In this document: positions 7,849 to 15,660 of the stretch, in pieces | Numbering within the stretch: position 1 is the first letter of the stretch | Layout: each line of letters opens with the position of its first letter | Origin: Hyphomonadaceae bacterium | GTDB taxonomy: Bacteria > Pseudomonadota > Alphaproteobacteria > Caulobacterales > Hyphomonadaceae | Assembly (NCBI GenBank): GCA_030697555.1 | Contig: JAUYPV010000054.1 | Span: 20,056 to 84,055 of the forward strand | Direction of reading: 5' to 3' | DNA: 64,000 nt | Program-made: the position numbers and the translations under genes | Notes under the pieces: model-generated | What the model saw: only the letters and a program-made list of their open reading frames with translations | The model's database searches: none | Told to the model about the DNA's origin: nothing

Positions 7849-9423
7849 ATGGACACAGGCTCGCCCGGCGGCATGCGTCTGATCGATTATTTCGACAAGG
7901 GCGTCGAACGCGCGCCAACCCGCGCCTTCCTGGTCGACGGCGATCTTGTCCGCACCTATGCGCAGTCCCAGGCGATGTCGCATCGCATCGCCAACGCGCT
8001 CCATGCAGCAGGCGTTCAACCGGGAACCAGGGCCGCTGTGCTGAGCGGCAACAGCGCGCCAGCCTTCGAATGCGTCATCGGCATTATTCGCGCCGGCTGC
8101 ATCTGGGTCCCGATCAACGGCCGCAACACGATCGAGGACAACACCTACGTCCTCAACAACACCGACGCCGAAGTGCTGTTCTACGCTTCGGCCTTCTCTG
8201 TCCTGGCCCGCCAGCTCGTCGCCGCCTGCCCCAGGATCACGCGCACCATCTGCATCGACAAGGAAGATGCCCCCGCGCCATCGCTCGCCACATTCGTCGA
8301 AGGCATGCCCGACGACCGCTCCCCGGAAATCATTCAGTCGAGCGAGACCATCGTCGTACTCTTAAGCTCGGGCGGCACCACCGGCGCGCCCAAGGGCGTC
8401 ATGATGCCCAACCGCGCCTGGCAGACCATGATCGCCTCGACGCGCACCGTAAGCTGGATGGACGACGCCATCCACCTCGTCGCCGCCCCGATGACGCACG
8501 CCGCCGGCGGCTCGGCGCTCGTCATGTCGCCCATGGCCGCCACCAACGTGCTGCTTCCGGCGCCCGATCCGCTCGCCGTTATGCAGGCGATCGAAAAGCA
8601 TCGCGTCACTCATCTATTTTTGCCGCCCACCGTCATCTACCGCCTGCTCGCCCATCCCGACGTGCGCAAGTACGACTATTCCAGCCTGCGCTATTTCACC
8701 TACGCCTCCGCCCCGATGGCGCCCGCAAAGATAAAAGAGGCGATGGAGGTCTTCGGCCCTTGCATGACCAATTCGTTCGGCCAGTCTGAAGCCGGCCTCA
8801 ACATCACTTTCTTCTCGCCCGAGGATCATGTCCGCGTCCTCCAAAGCGGCGACGAGCGCCGCCTCTCCAGCGTCGGCCGCGCGACTCTCTTCACGCGCGT
8901 CGAGATCATGGACGACGAGGGCAATCTTCTGCCGCCCGAAACCGTCGGCGAGATCGTCATGCGCGGCGACCAGCTGATGATCGGCTACTACAAGAACCCG
9001 GAGGAGACCGCCGCCGCCAACGCCTTCGGCTGGCGCCACACCGGCGACCTCGGCTTCAAGGACGCCGAAGGCTGGATCTTCCTGGTCGACCGCAAGCGGG
9101 ACATGATCATCACCGGCGGCTTCAACGTCTTCCCCGCCGAGGTTGAAAAAGCGCTGCTCGCCCATCCCGCCGTGCAGGACTGCGCCGTCGTCGGCGCGCC
9201 CGACGAGGAATGGGGCGAACGCGTCACCGCCGTGGTGGAGCTGAAGGCCGGCGCCTCGGCGAATGAGGCCGAACTTCTCGCCTTCGCGCGCGAACACCTC
9301 AGCGGCGTGAAAGCCCCGAAGGCGATCCAATTCATCGCCGAACTGCCGCGCAGTCCCGTGGGCAAGCTGCTGCGCCGAAAAGTGCGCGAGCCGTTCTGGG
9401 CGGGACGGGAAAGGAAGATCTGA
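7849..9423 (+). CDS. AMP-forming acyl-CoA ligase
   Basis: A 524-residue ANL-superfamily ligase that would activate a carboxylic acid to its CoA thioester in the cytoplasm. Motifs in order: the P-loop-like SSGGTTGAPKG (the first T replaced by S), NSFGQSE, HTGDLG, DRKRDMIITGG, and the catalytic lysine region GKLLRRK near the C-terminus. ATG at 7849 was chosen; GTG at 7837 overlapping the thiolase stop and ATG at 7873 are alternatives. The stop overlaps the next start in TGATG, so expression with the crotonase is coupled. The substrate may be a branched or polycyclic acid, given the racemase and SCP2-type thiolase in the same operon, but this is inference. Confidence 0.88.
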   Translation: MDTGSPGGMRLIDYFDKGVERAPTRAFLVDGDLVRTYAQSQAMSHRIANALHAAGVQPGTRAAVLSGNSAPAFECVIGIIRAGCIWVPINGRNTIEDNTYVLNNTDAEVLFYASAFSVLARQLVAACPRITRTICIDKEDAPAPSLATFVEGMPDDRSPEIIQSSETIVVLLSSGGTTGAPKGVMMPNRAWQTMIASTRTVSWMDDAIHLVAAPMTHAAGGSALVMSPMAATNVLLPAPDPLAVMQAIEKHRVTHLFLPPTVIYRLLAHPDVRKYDYSSLRYFTYASAPMAPAKIKEAMEVFGPCMTNSFGQSEAGLNITFFSPEDHVRVLQSGDERRLSSVGRATLFTRVEIMDDEGNLLPPETVGEIVMRGDQLMIGYYKNPEETAAANAFGWRHTGDLGFKDAEGWIFLVDRKRDMIITGGFNVFPAEVEKALLAHPAVQDCAVVGAPDEEWGERVTAVVELKAGASANEAELLAFAREHLSGVKAPKAIQFIAELPRSPVGKLLRRKVREPFWAGRERKI

Positions 9424-10217
9424 TGCCGTACGAAACGCTTCTCATCGAGCACCGCGGCCCAGAGTCCTGCCAAGTCTCGTGGCTCTACCTCAATCGCCCG
9501 CAGGCGATGAACGCCCTCTCCCTGACCGGCATGCGCGAACTGCGCGAAGCGCTGATCGTACTCCGCGACCGCGCCGACACCCGCGCCATCGTCATCAGCG
9601 GCAAGGGCAGGGGCTTTTGCGCCGGCGCGGATTTGACTGGCGCTCTCCCCGGCGATCTTCCCCCAGGCAGTCCCTCCTTCCTCGACCTCGGCGCCGCGAT
9701 GGAGGACGTGCTCAACAATCTCGGAAAGCCCGTCATCGCCGCGATCAACGGCGTCACTGCCGGCGGCGGTCTCGAGCTCGCCCTGATGTGTGACTTCATG
9801 CTGGGAACGCAAAGCGCCCGTATCGGCGACGCCCACGCCAATTTCGGCGCGCTTCCCGGCGGCGGCGCCACCTTGCGCCTGCCTCGCGTCGTCGGCGTCA
9901 ACTGGGCGCGCTATCTCATGTTCACCGGCGAGTTGCTGAACGCGGCCGACGCGCAGGCAATCGGCCTCCTCATCCGCGTCTTCCCGGACGAGACGTTCGA
10001 AGCCGACGTCCAGGCCATCGCTGAAAAAGTCGCCGCCAAGAGCCCGCTCGGCCTCAAGCGCATGAAGATGCTGGTGAAGGATGCGCTCGACCAAACCACC
10101 GACGCGGCGCTGAAGAACGAAAAGCGCGTCTCCGCCGAGCACATGGTCTCGGAAGACGCCGCCGAAGGCGGCAAGGCCTTCGCGGAAAAACGCAAACCCG
10201 TGTTCAAGGGACGATAG
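9423..10217 (+). CDS. Crotonase-family protein (enoyl-CoA hydratase/isomerase), atypical active site
   Basis: A 264-residue crotonase fold. The oxyanion-hole segments are clear: GRGFCAGADL and INGVTAGGGLELALMCD. By eye, the two catalytic glutamates of classical enoyl-CoA hydratase (E144 and E164 in the rat enzyme) are not conserved: the first position falls in DAHANFG and the second in ARYLMFTG. The protein may therefore be an isomerase, hydrolase or other crotonase variant and not a simple hydratase. It sits between the ligase (one-base overlap) and an SDR that resembles 3-hydroxyacyl-CoA dehydrogenases, which still places it in beta-oxidation-like chemistry. Confidence 0.82.
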   Translation: MPYETLLIEHRGPESCQVSWLYLNRPQAMNALSLTGMRELREALIVLRDRADTRAIVISGKGRGFCAGADLTGALPGDLPPGSPSFLDLGAAMEDVLNNLGKPVIAAINGVTAGGGLELALMCDFMLGTQSARIGDAHANFGALPGGGATLRLPRVVGVNWARYLMFTGELLNAADAQAIGLLIRVFPDETFEADVQAIAEKVAAKSPLGLKRMKMLVKDALDQTTDAALKNEKRVSAEHMVSEDAAEGGKAFAEKRKPVFKGR

Positions 10218-10218
10218 A

Positions 10219-10992
10219 ATGAAGATCGAGAACAGCGTCGCCATCGTCACCGGCGGCGCCTCCGGCCTCGGCGAAGCGACCGTTCGCCGCCTCATCGCCG
10301 GCAGCGGCAAGGCCGCGATCTTCGATCTCAACGAGGCGCGCGGGCAGGCGCTCGCGAAAGAACTCGGCCCCAACGCGATCTTCGCCAAGGTCGATGTCGC
10401 CGACGAAGCCTCTGCCGAAGCAGGCCTCGCCGCGACACGCGACGCATTCGGCGGGCTCAACGCCTGCATCAACTGCGCCGGCATTCCCGGCAGGATCGGC
10501 CGCATCGTTGGCAAGTCCGGCCCGATGGCGCTCGCCGACTTCAAGCGCGCCATCGATGTCAATCTCGTTGGCACATTCAACATCTGCCGCCTCGCCGCCG
10601 CCGAGATGCTGAAGAATCAGCCCGATCCCGAAACCGGCGAGCGCGGCGTGATCGTCAACACGTCGTCCCTGGCCGGCATCGAAGGCCAGATGGGCCAGAT
10701 CCCCTACGCCGCCAGCAAGGCCGGCGTCATCGGCATGATGCTCCCCATGGTGCGCGACCTCTCGCAGTTCGGCGTCCGCGTGAACACCATCGCCCCCGGA
10801 CTCTTCGAAACCCCGATGGGCGCCGGCGCGCCTCCAGAGCTGAAGGAAAAGCTGATCTCCACGCTGGAATTCCCCAAGCGCATGGGCGCCCCCGCCGAAT
10901 ACGCCGCCCTCGTCGTCCACCTGATCGAGAACAGCTACATCAACGGTGAACTCATCCGCATCGACGCCGGCACGCGAGCGCCGCCGAGATGA
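10219..10992 (+). CDS. Short-chain dehydrogenase (HSD17B10-like 3-hydroxyacyl-CoA dehydrogenase)
   Basis: A 257-residue classical SDR. The cofactor motif is TGGASGLGEA, followed by DL after beta-2, which predicts NAD(H) preference. The NNAG motif reads NCAG. The catalytic set is S in NTSSLAG, then YAASK. The length, the GQMGQIPYAASK segment and the closing region IRIDAGTRAPPR resemble type II 3-hydroxyacyl-CoA dehydrogenases, which oxidise 3-hydroxyacyl-CoA or hydroxysteroids. It is one base from the crotonase and 19 bases from the racemase, all on one strand. Confidence 0.85.
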   Translation: MKIENSVAIVTGGASGLGEATVRRLIAGSGKAAIFDLNEARGQALAKELGPNAIFAKVDVADEASAEAGLAATRDAFGGLNACINCAGIPGRIGRIVGKSGPMALADFKRAIDVNLVGTFNICRLAAAEMLKNQPDPETGERGVIVNTSSLAGIEGQMGQIPYAASKAGVIGMMLPMVRDLSQFGVRVNTIAPGLFETPMGAGAPPELKEKLISTLEFPKRMGAPAEYAALVVHLIENSYINGELIRIDAGTRAPPR

Positions 10993-11011
10993 AGCTGCGG
11001 AGATGCCAATC

Positions 11012-12097
11012 ATGAACGCGCGAGGACCCCTTGCGGGCGTCAGGATTGTCGAGCTTCAGGCGATCGGGCCCGTGCCCTATTGCGGCATGCTGCTCGCCGA
11101 CATGGGCGCGGAAATCCTGCTGGTCGAACCTCCGCAAGCCCGCGAAGCCAGGATGCCAGTCCCGATGGAAAAGGATCCGCTCTGGCGCGGCCGCTCGCGC
11201 CTGGCGCTCGATCTCAAGGATCCCGCAGCGATCGAGCGGCTTCTCTCTATCCTCGAGAAAGCCGACATCCTGCTCGAAGGCTTTCGCCCCGGCGTGATGG
11301 AGCGCCTGGGCCTGGGACCCGACGTCTGCCTCAAGCGCAGTCCCAAACTTGTCTATGGCCGCATGACCGGCTGGGGCCAGACCGGCTCTCTCTCCAGAAC
11401 CGCTGGCCACGATCCCAACTACACCTCGCTGGTCGGCGTGATCCACTCGCTTGGGCATGCCGACCGTCCACCCACTCCGCCGCTGAATCTGGTCGGCGAC
11501 TTCGCCGGCGGCTCGCTGTTCCTGGCGATGGGCGTACTCGCCGCCCTCACCCACGCTCGGGCCGGTGGAGCAGGGCAAGTGGTCGACGCCGCGATCGTCG
11601 ACGGCGCCGCCTCGCTGATGACCATGATCTATTCCATGCGCGCCAACGGCCTGTGGTCGGACCAGCGCGGTACAAACATGATGGACGGCTCTTGTCCTTT
11701 CGGTTGCGCCTACGAGACGGCGGACGGCCACTACATGATGACCTGCTGCATCGAGCCGCCCTTCTACGCGGAGATGCTGAAAGGCCTGGGCCTCGATCCA
11801 GCAAGTCTTCCCAAACAATACGACCGCTCCCGCTGGCCCGAACTGCATGATCGCTTCGCCGCCGTCTTCCGCACACGCACGCGCGATGAATGGACAAAAG
11901 TGTTCGAGTTGACCGACGCCTGCGTCACGCCCGTGCTCGATATGGGCGAAGCGATGCAGCATCCGCAGAACACCGAGCGCAGCGTCTTCATCGACGGCCT
12001 GCCCGCCGCCGCTCCGCGCTTCGAGGCTACGCCGACCGGTCACGCGCCAAAGGCGCCCATGCCCGCCGATCTGCTCCGCCGCTGGGGCGTGGACTAG
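11012..12097 (+). CDS. CoA-transferase family III protein, alpha-methylacyl-CoA racemase-like
   Basis: ATG at 11012 is preferred because GGAG at 10999-11002 sits nine bases upstream; ATG at 11003 is too close to it. The 361-residue protein matches the alpha-methylacyl-CoA racemase branch and not formyl-CoA transferases: LLADMGAEI, LLEGFRPGVMERLGLGP, YGRMTGWGQTG, AGHDPNYTSL and PLNLVGDFAGG. The catalytic pair of the mycobacterial racemase (H126 and D156) has clear counterparts at H133 and D163, with the same 30-residue spacing. Racemases of this type invert the 2-methyl centre of branched acyl-CoAs, as in sterol, bile acid and isoprenoid side-chain degradation. Confidence 0.88.
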   Translation: MNARGPLAGVRIVELQAIGPVPYCGMLLADMGAEILLVEPPQAREARMPVPMEKDPLWRGRSRLALDLKDPAAIERLLSILEKADILLEGFRPGVMERLGLGPDVCLKRSPKLVYGRMTGWGQTGSLSRTAGHDPNYTSLVGVIHSLGHADRPPTPPLNLVGDFAGGSLFLAMGVLAALTHARAGGAGQVVDAAIVDGAASLMTMIYSMRANGLWSDQRGTNMMDGSCPFGCAYETADGHYMMTCCIEPPFYAEMLKGLGLDPASLPKQYDRSRWPELHDRFAAVFRTRTRDEWTKVFELTDACVTPVLDMGEAMQHPQNTERSVFIDGLPAAAPRFEATPTGHAPKAPMPADLLRRWGVD

Positions 12098-12121
12098 CCA
12101 ATTTCTGGGAAGGGAAACGTC

Positions 12122-12556
12122 ATGGCCAAACCACTGACTCTTGAAGATCGCGCCGCGATCGAGGATCGCCTCGGCCGCTACGCCTGGGAGCTCGACACCG
12201 GAAATATCGCAGGCGTCGTCGCCTGCTTCACGCCCGACGGCGTCACCCTCGACACCCAGGGCAACCGCAAGGATCCGCTGGCATTCGCCCACGACTTCAT
12301 CACGCGCCCGGATTTCCGCGGCCGCCAGCACCAGGTCACGCACCTGTTCTTCGATGGCGACGATGAGCGTTGCGTCGTCACCTCCTACTGGACGGTGTTC
12401 CGCTGGCAGTTCAAGGCAGAAAAGAGAGAAGTCGCCTCGGTCGGGTATTCAAAAGACACGATGGCCAAGCGAAACGGTAAATGGCTGATCGCCGAACGCG
12501 CCCTCTACTGGCTGACCGACGAGCACGGGCCCTGGTTCGGACCGAAGACGCCGTAA
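12122..12556 (+). CDS. SnoaL-like (NTF2-fold) cytoplasmic protein
   Basis: A 144-residue single-domain NTF2-fold protein without a signal peptide. The start has GGGAAGGGAAACGTC before it. The typical opening is visible: IEDRLGRYAWELDTGN, then VVACFTPDGVTLDTQG, and KRNGKWLIAERALYW near the end. It is last in the plus-strand CoA operon and ends eight bases before the convergent ligase. Related proteins act as ring-hydroxylating dioxygenase-like small subunits, dehydratases, isomerases or binding proteins; no function can be assigned from sequence. Confidence 0.75.
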   Translation: MAKPLTLEDRAAIEDRLGRYAWELDTGNIAGVVACFTPDGVTLDTQGNRKDPLAFAHDFITRPDFRGRQHQVTHLFFDGDDERCVVTSYWTVFRWQFKAEKREVASVGYSKDTMAKRNGKWLIAERALYWLTDEHGPWFGPKTP

Positions 12557-12563
12557 CGGCCGC

Positions 12564-14093
12564 TCATCCCTTGCCGAACTGCGCCTTGAGAACTGCCTTC
12601 TGCACCTTGTCGCTGGCGTTGCGGGGCAGGGCTTGAAGCACATCGATGCGTCGCGGAATCTTATAGCCGGCGATCTTGCCGCGGCAGAAGGCGGTTAGCT
12701 CGTCGATGCTCGCCGTCTGGTTCGGAAAAAGAGAAACCGCGGCGCAGACCGATTCTCCATAGAGCTCATGCGCCACGCCGAACACCGCGACCTCGCGCAC
12801 GGCCGGATGCGCCGCGAGCACGTTCTCCACCTCCTTGGGATAGATGTTCTCCCCGCCCGAGATGATCAGGTCCTTGCGGCGGTCGACGAGCGTGAAGAAG
12901 CCCTCGGGCTCCACTCGCGCCAGATCGCCCGTATAGATCCATCCGTTGCGGATAGTTTCCGCTGTGGCCCGGTCATTGCGCCAGTAGCCGATCATGCCCA
13001 TCGTCCGCTGCGCGCCGATCACTTCGCCGACCCCGCCGACGGGAACGGCTTGGCCGTCATCGTCCACGATCCGCATTTCGCTCAGGAGCGCCTGCCGGCC
13101 GGTGGTCTGCGACCAGCGGCCATGGTCGGCCCAGCGCAGCACGCCCAGCATGCCGCTCTCGGTCGAGCCATAGAGCTGCGTGAAGGCGACATTGGGAAAG
13201 ACGTGTCGCGCCTGATCCAGAATACGCGGCGTGATCGGCATCGAGCCGTAGAAGATCTTGTCGAGGCTGGAAACGTCATAGGCCTCGACGCCCGGATGGA
13301 AGGCGAGCATTCCAACGGTGGTCGGCACCATGACGGCGAAGGTGACGCGATGGTCCTGGATCATGCGCAGAATCAGGTCCGGCTCGAACGGGCCGCGATG
13401 GATGACGCCGCTTGCGCCCATGAACAGCGCCTGGTGCAGCATCATGTTTAGCCCGGCCGCGTGGAACATCGGCACGGCCATCAAGTAGACGTCGTCATGG
13501 CGGAGCGAGGCCTCGACGGCCGTCGCTAGGTACATGCGGAAATAGGTTTCATGGGAGACGAGCACGCCTTTCGGCGCGCCGGTCGTGCCGCTGGTATACA
13601 TGATCACGCACGGGCTTTCCTGTGCGACCAGCAGCGATGGAGCGGACGTCGGCTGGCCCTCGCAGAGGCTGGCCAGCGTCGGCGCGCCGGGCGGCTGCGG
13701 ATCGGGATCTGGAAGAAATACGATCTCGGGCCCGGCGCCACGCATTGCCTCGGCGACGGCGGCCGCAAAGCCTGGCTCCATGAACAGGACTTTCGGCTCA
13801 CAATCGCGCAGGATGGTCGCGATCTCCTGCGGCGCCAGCCGGAAGTTCATCGGCGTCAGGATCGCGCCGCACTTGGCGACGCCCTGCGTGATGATGGCGT
13901 AGTCAAGCCGGTTGTAGGCGAGGAGGGCGATGCGGTCGCCGGGCGCCACGCCGCGTGCGGTCAGGGCATGGGCGAGCTGGTTGCTTCGCTCATCCAGCTG
14001 TTCATAGGTCAGGCTGTCCCCGCCCATGCGCAGCGCGATCTTGTGCGGATAGCGGATCGCATTCAGCCGCGAGAGATCGCCGATCACCCTCAT
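12564..14093 (-). CDS. AMP-forming acyl-CoA ligase (second copy)
   Basis: ATG at 14093 begins MRVIGDLSRLNAIRYP, the natural N-terminus; open sequence upstream belongs to the MFS gene in another frame. The 509-residue enzyme has YTSGTTGAPKG, LYGSTESG, YTGDLAR, DRRKDLIISGGENIYP and a C-terminal SDKVQKAVLK that supplies the catalytic lysine. It is a medium- or long-chain or aromatic acyl-CoA ligase and only distantly similar to the one at 7849. The start overlaps the end of the upstream transporter by four bases (ATGA), so import and CoA activation are probably coupled in one two-gene operon. Confidence 0.9.
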   Translation of the reverse strand: MRVIGDLSRLNAIRYPHKIALRMGGDSLTYEQLDERSNQLAHALTARGVAPGDRIALLAYNRLDYAIITQGVAKCGAILTPMNFRLAPQEIATILRDCEPKVLFMEPGFAAAVAEAMRGAGPEIVFLPDPDPQPPGAPTLASLCEGQPTSAPSLLVAQESPCVIMYTSGTTGAPKGVLVSHETYFRMYLATAVEASLRHDDVYLMAVPMFHAAGLNMMLHQALFMGASGVIHRGPFEPDLILRMIQDHRVTFAVMVPTTVGMLAFHPGVEAYDVSSLDKIFYGSMPITPRILDQARHVFPNVAFTQLYGSTESGMLGVLRWADHGRWSQTTGRQALLSEMRIVDDDGQAVPVGGVGEVIGAQRTMGMIGYWRNDRATAETIRNGWIYTGDLARVEPEGFFTLVDRRKDLIISGGENIYPKEVENVLAAHPAVREVAVFGVAHELYGESVCAAVSLFPNQTASIDELTAFCRGKIAGYKIPRRIDVLQALPRNASDKVQKAVLKAQFGKG

Positions 14094-15487
14094 GACGCTG
14101 CGGTCGCGATCTCGGGCGTCTTGCCGTGGGTCTCGTAGCGCAGGAACAGCATCGCGATCCCGGCGGCGAGGCATACCCCCGCCATCAGCAGAAAGGCCGG
14201 CGTGATTGCCTCCGATGTCGCCCTCGGCGTCACCAGATTGTCCGATCCGGCGATCAGCGCGAGCAGCGCCGGGCCCGCCAGCTTGGTGAAGCCTGTCACC
14301 GTATTTCCCAGCGCGCCGCCTTGCGCTGCGATGCGCACCGGAAACAGCTCGACGCAATAGGGCGCCACATTGGTCATGCAGCCATCATAGAGGACCGCGC
14401 CCGCCATCAGGCACAACAGGAACACCGACATTTCGCCGATGAACGCATTGTGGAACAAGGCCGCGACGCTCAGCACCACGGCGGAGCCGAACAGGCAGAC
14501 CAGCATTGCCCGCCACCGTCCGATGAACAGCGGCGCGAATGTGAACAGTATGCGCCCCGCCAGCCCCGCGAAGGCGACGCCGGAGAAGAGCAGGGCGGCC
14601 TCGGCCGGCGATACCTGCAGCGCCATCGACAGGATGGTCGGCCCCCAGGAGGAGACGGTGAAACTGGCGAGGCCGATAGCCGTCACCATGACGATCACCA
14701 GCCAGAACCGGCCGGGATGTGCGTAGAGGTCTACCAGGCGCGGCTTTTCCGGCGCGGGCGGCACAGCCGGCGGGGCAAGCTCGTCGCTGGTACGGATATG
14801 CGCCTTGATGATGTCGCGCGCCCGCGCCGCCCTGCCGCGCGAGATCAGCCAGCGCGGCGATTCCGGCGCGATCAGCAGCAGGATAGCTGCGAAGATCATC
14901 GGGATGTACCCCAGCGCCGCCAGACCGCGCCATCCTCCCAGCTGCGCCAGCAGCGTCCCGGCCGAGAGGCTCGCCACGATCACCCCCACCGTCGCCACCG
15001 CGCCCGAAGCGTTGGAGATGAGCGTTCGATACCGGTTGGGCGAGAATTCCACGATCAGCGTGATCTGCGACACCAGCGCGCCTGCGAACCCCACGCCCAC
15101 CAGGAAGCGCAGCGCGGCGAACATCATCCATCCGCCTTCCGGCACGAAGGAGATCGAGCCCGCCGCGGCCGAATAGATCACGATGCTGGCGATCAGTACG
15201 GGCTTGCGTCCCCAGTGGTCCGCCGCCCGCGCCAGGGGCAGCGCCGCGCAGATCTGCCCCAGTCCGGCGGCAAGAAGGATGGTCGCGACCTGCCCGAAAT
15301 TCAGCTGCCATTCCCCTGCGACGATCGCGATGAAGAAGCCGACCAGGTAGAAGTCGAACATCTCGACGATGCCGTGCGCCATCAGCACGGCGATCAGCAG
15401 CCAGTAGCGGGGCCCAAGCTGCGCGCGGTCGAAGGCGACGAGGGCGTCGACGGCCGGACTGGCGGGGCTCCCCGAAACGTTTGCCAT
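14090..15487 (-). CDS. MFS transporter, aromatic acid/H+ symporter-like
   Basis: ATG at 15487 has GGGGGGAG before it. The 465-residue protein has about twelve hydrophobic segments; the loop 2-3 signature reads RAADHWGRKPVL and a segment EMFDFYLVGFF lies in the first helix, as in the aromatic acid:H+ and sugar-porter-like branches of the superfamily. A central cytoplasmic loop rich in A and P (ELAPPAVPPAPEKP) separates the two six-helix halves. It probably imports an organic acid for the co-transcribed ligase. Expression is likely from the divergent promoter region 15488-15660, which holds the best copy of the recurring motif. Confidence 0.88.
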   Translation of the reverse strand: MANVSGSPASPAVDALVAFDRAQLGPRYWLLIAVLMAHGIVEMFDFYLVGFFIAIVAGEWQLNFGQVATILLAAGLGQICAALPLARAADHWGRKPVLIASIVIYSAAAGSISFVPEGGWMMFAALRFLVGVGFAGALVSQITLIVEFSPNRYRTLISNASGAVATVGVIVASLSAGTLLAQLGGWRGLAALGYIPMIFAAILLLIAPESPRWLISRGRAARARDIIKAHIRTSDELAPPAVPPAPEKPRLVDLYAHPGRFWLVIVMVTAIGLASFTVSSWGPTILSMALQVSPAEAALLFSGVAFAGLAGRILFTFAPLFIGRWRAMLVCLFGSAVVLSVAALFHNAFIGEMSVFLLCLMAGAVLYDGCMTNVAPYCVELFPVRIAAQGGALGNTVTGFTKLAGPALLALIAGSDNLVTPRATSEAITPAFLLMAGVCLAAGIAMLFLRYETHGKTPEIATAAS

Positions 15488-15553
15488 GCTCTCCCCCCGG
15501 ACTCGCGGCTTTCGCAGCGCAGCAAGTCTCGCCATCCGCCGCAATAAACCCTC

Positions 15554-15571
15554 TAGTTATATCACATATCT
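15554..15571. promoter_or_regulatory. Candidate operator, recurring AT-rich motif (copy 3, divergent)
   Basis: TAGTTATATCACATATCT lies between the MFS/ligase operon (minus) and the PQQ dehydrogenase (plus). It contains the dyad ATAT-CAC-ATAT. It is the most complete copy of the motif and could control both directions. On the minus strand a TATAAC lies about 70 bases before the transporter start. Confidence 0.5.
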
Positions 15572-15660
15572 TTCGTTAGGCTCGCAGCCAAGGGCGGACT
15601 TACGCGCCCGCCAGGTTGCTTCCGTAGCAACGAGAGGGAAAAACGCCGGAGGGGGAGGCG

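Noticed and set aside
14094..14357. N-terminal extension of the ligase at 12564
   Set aside because: It is the transporter coding sequence read in another frame (arginine-rich, no domain).
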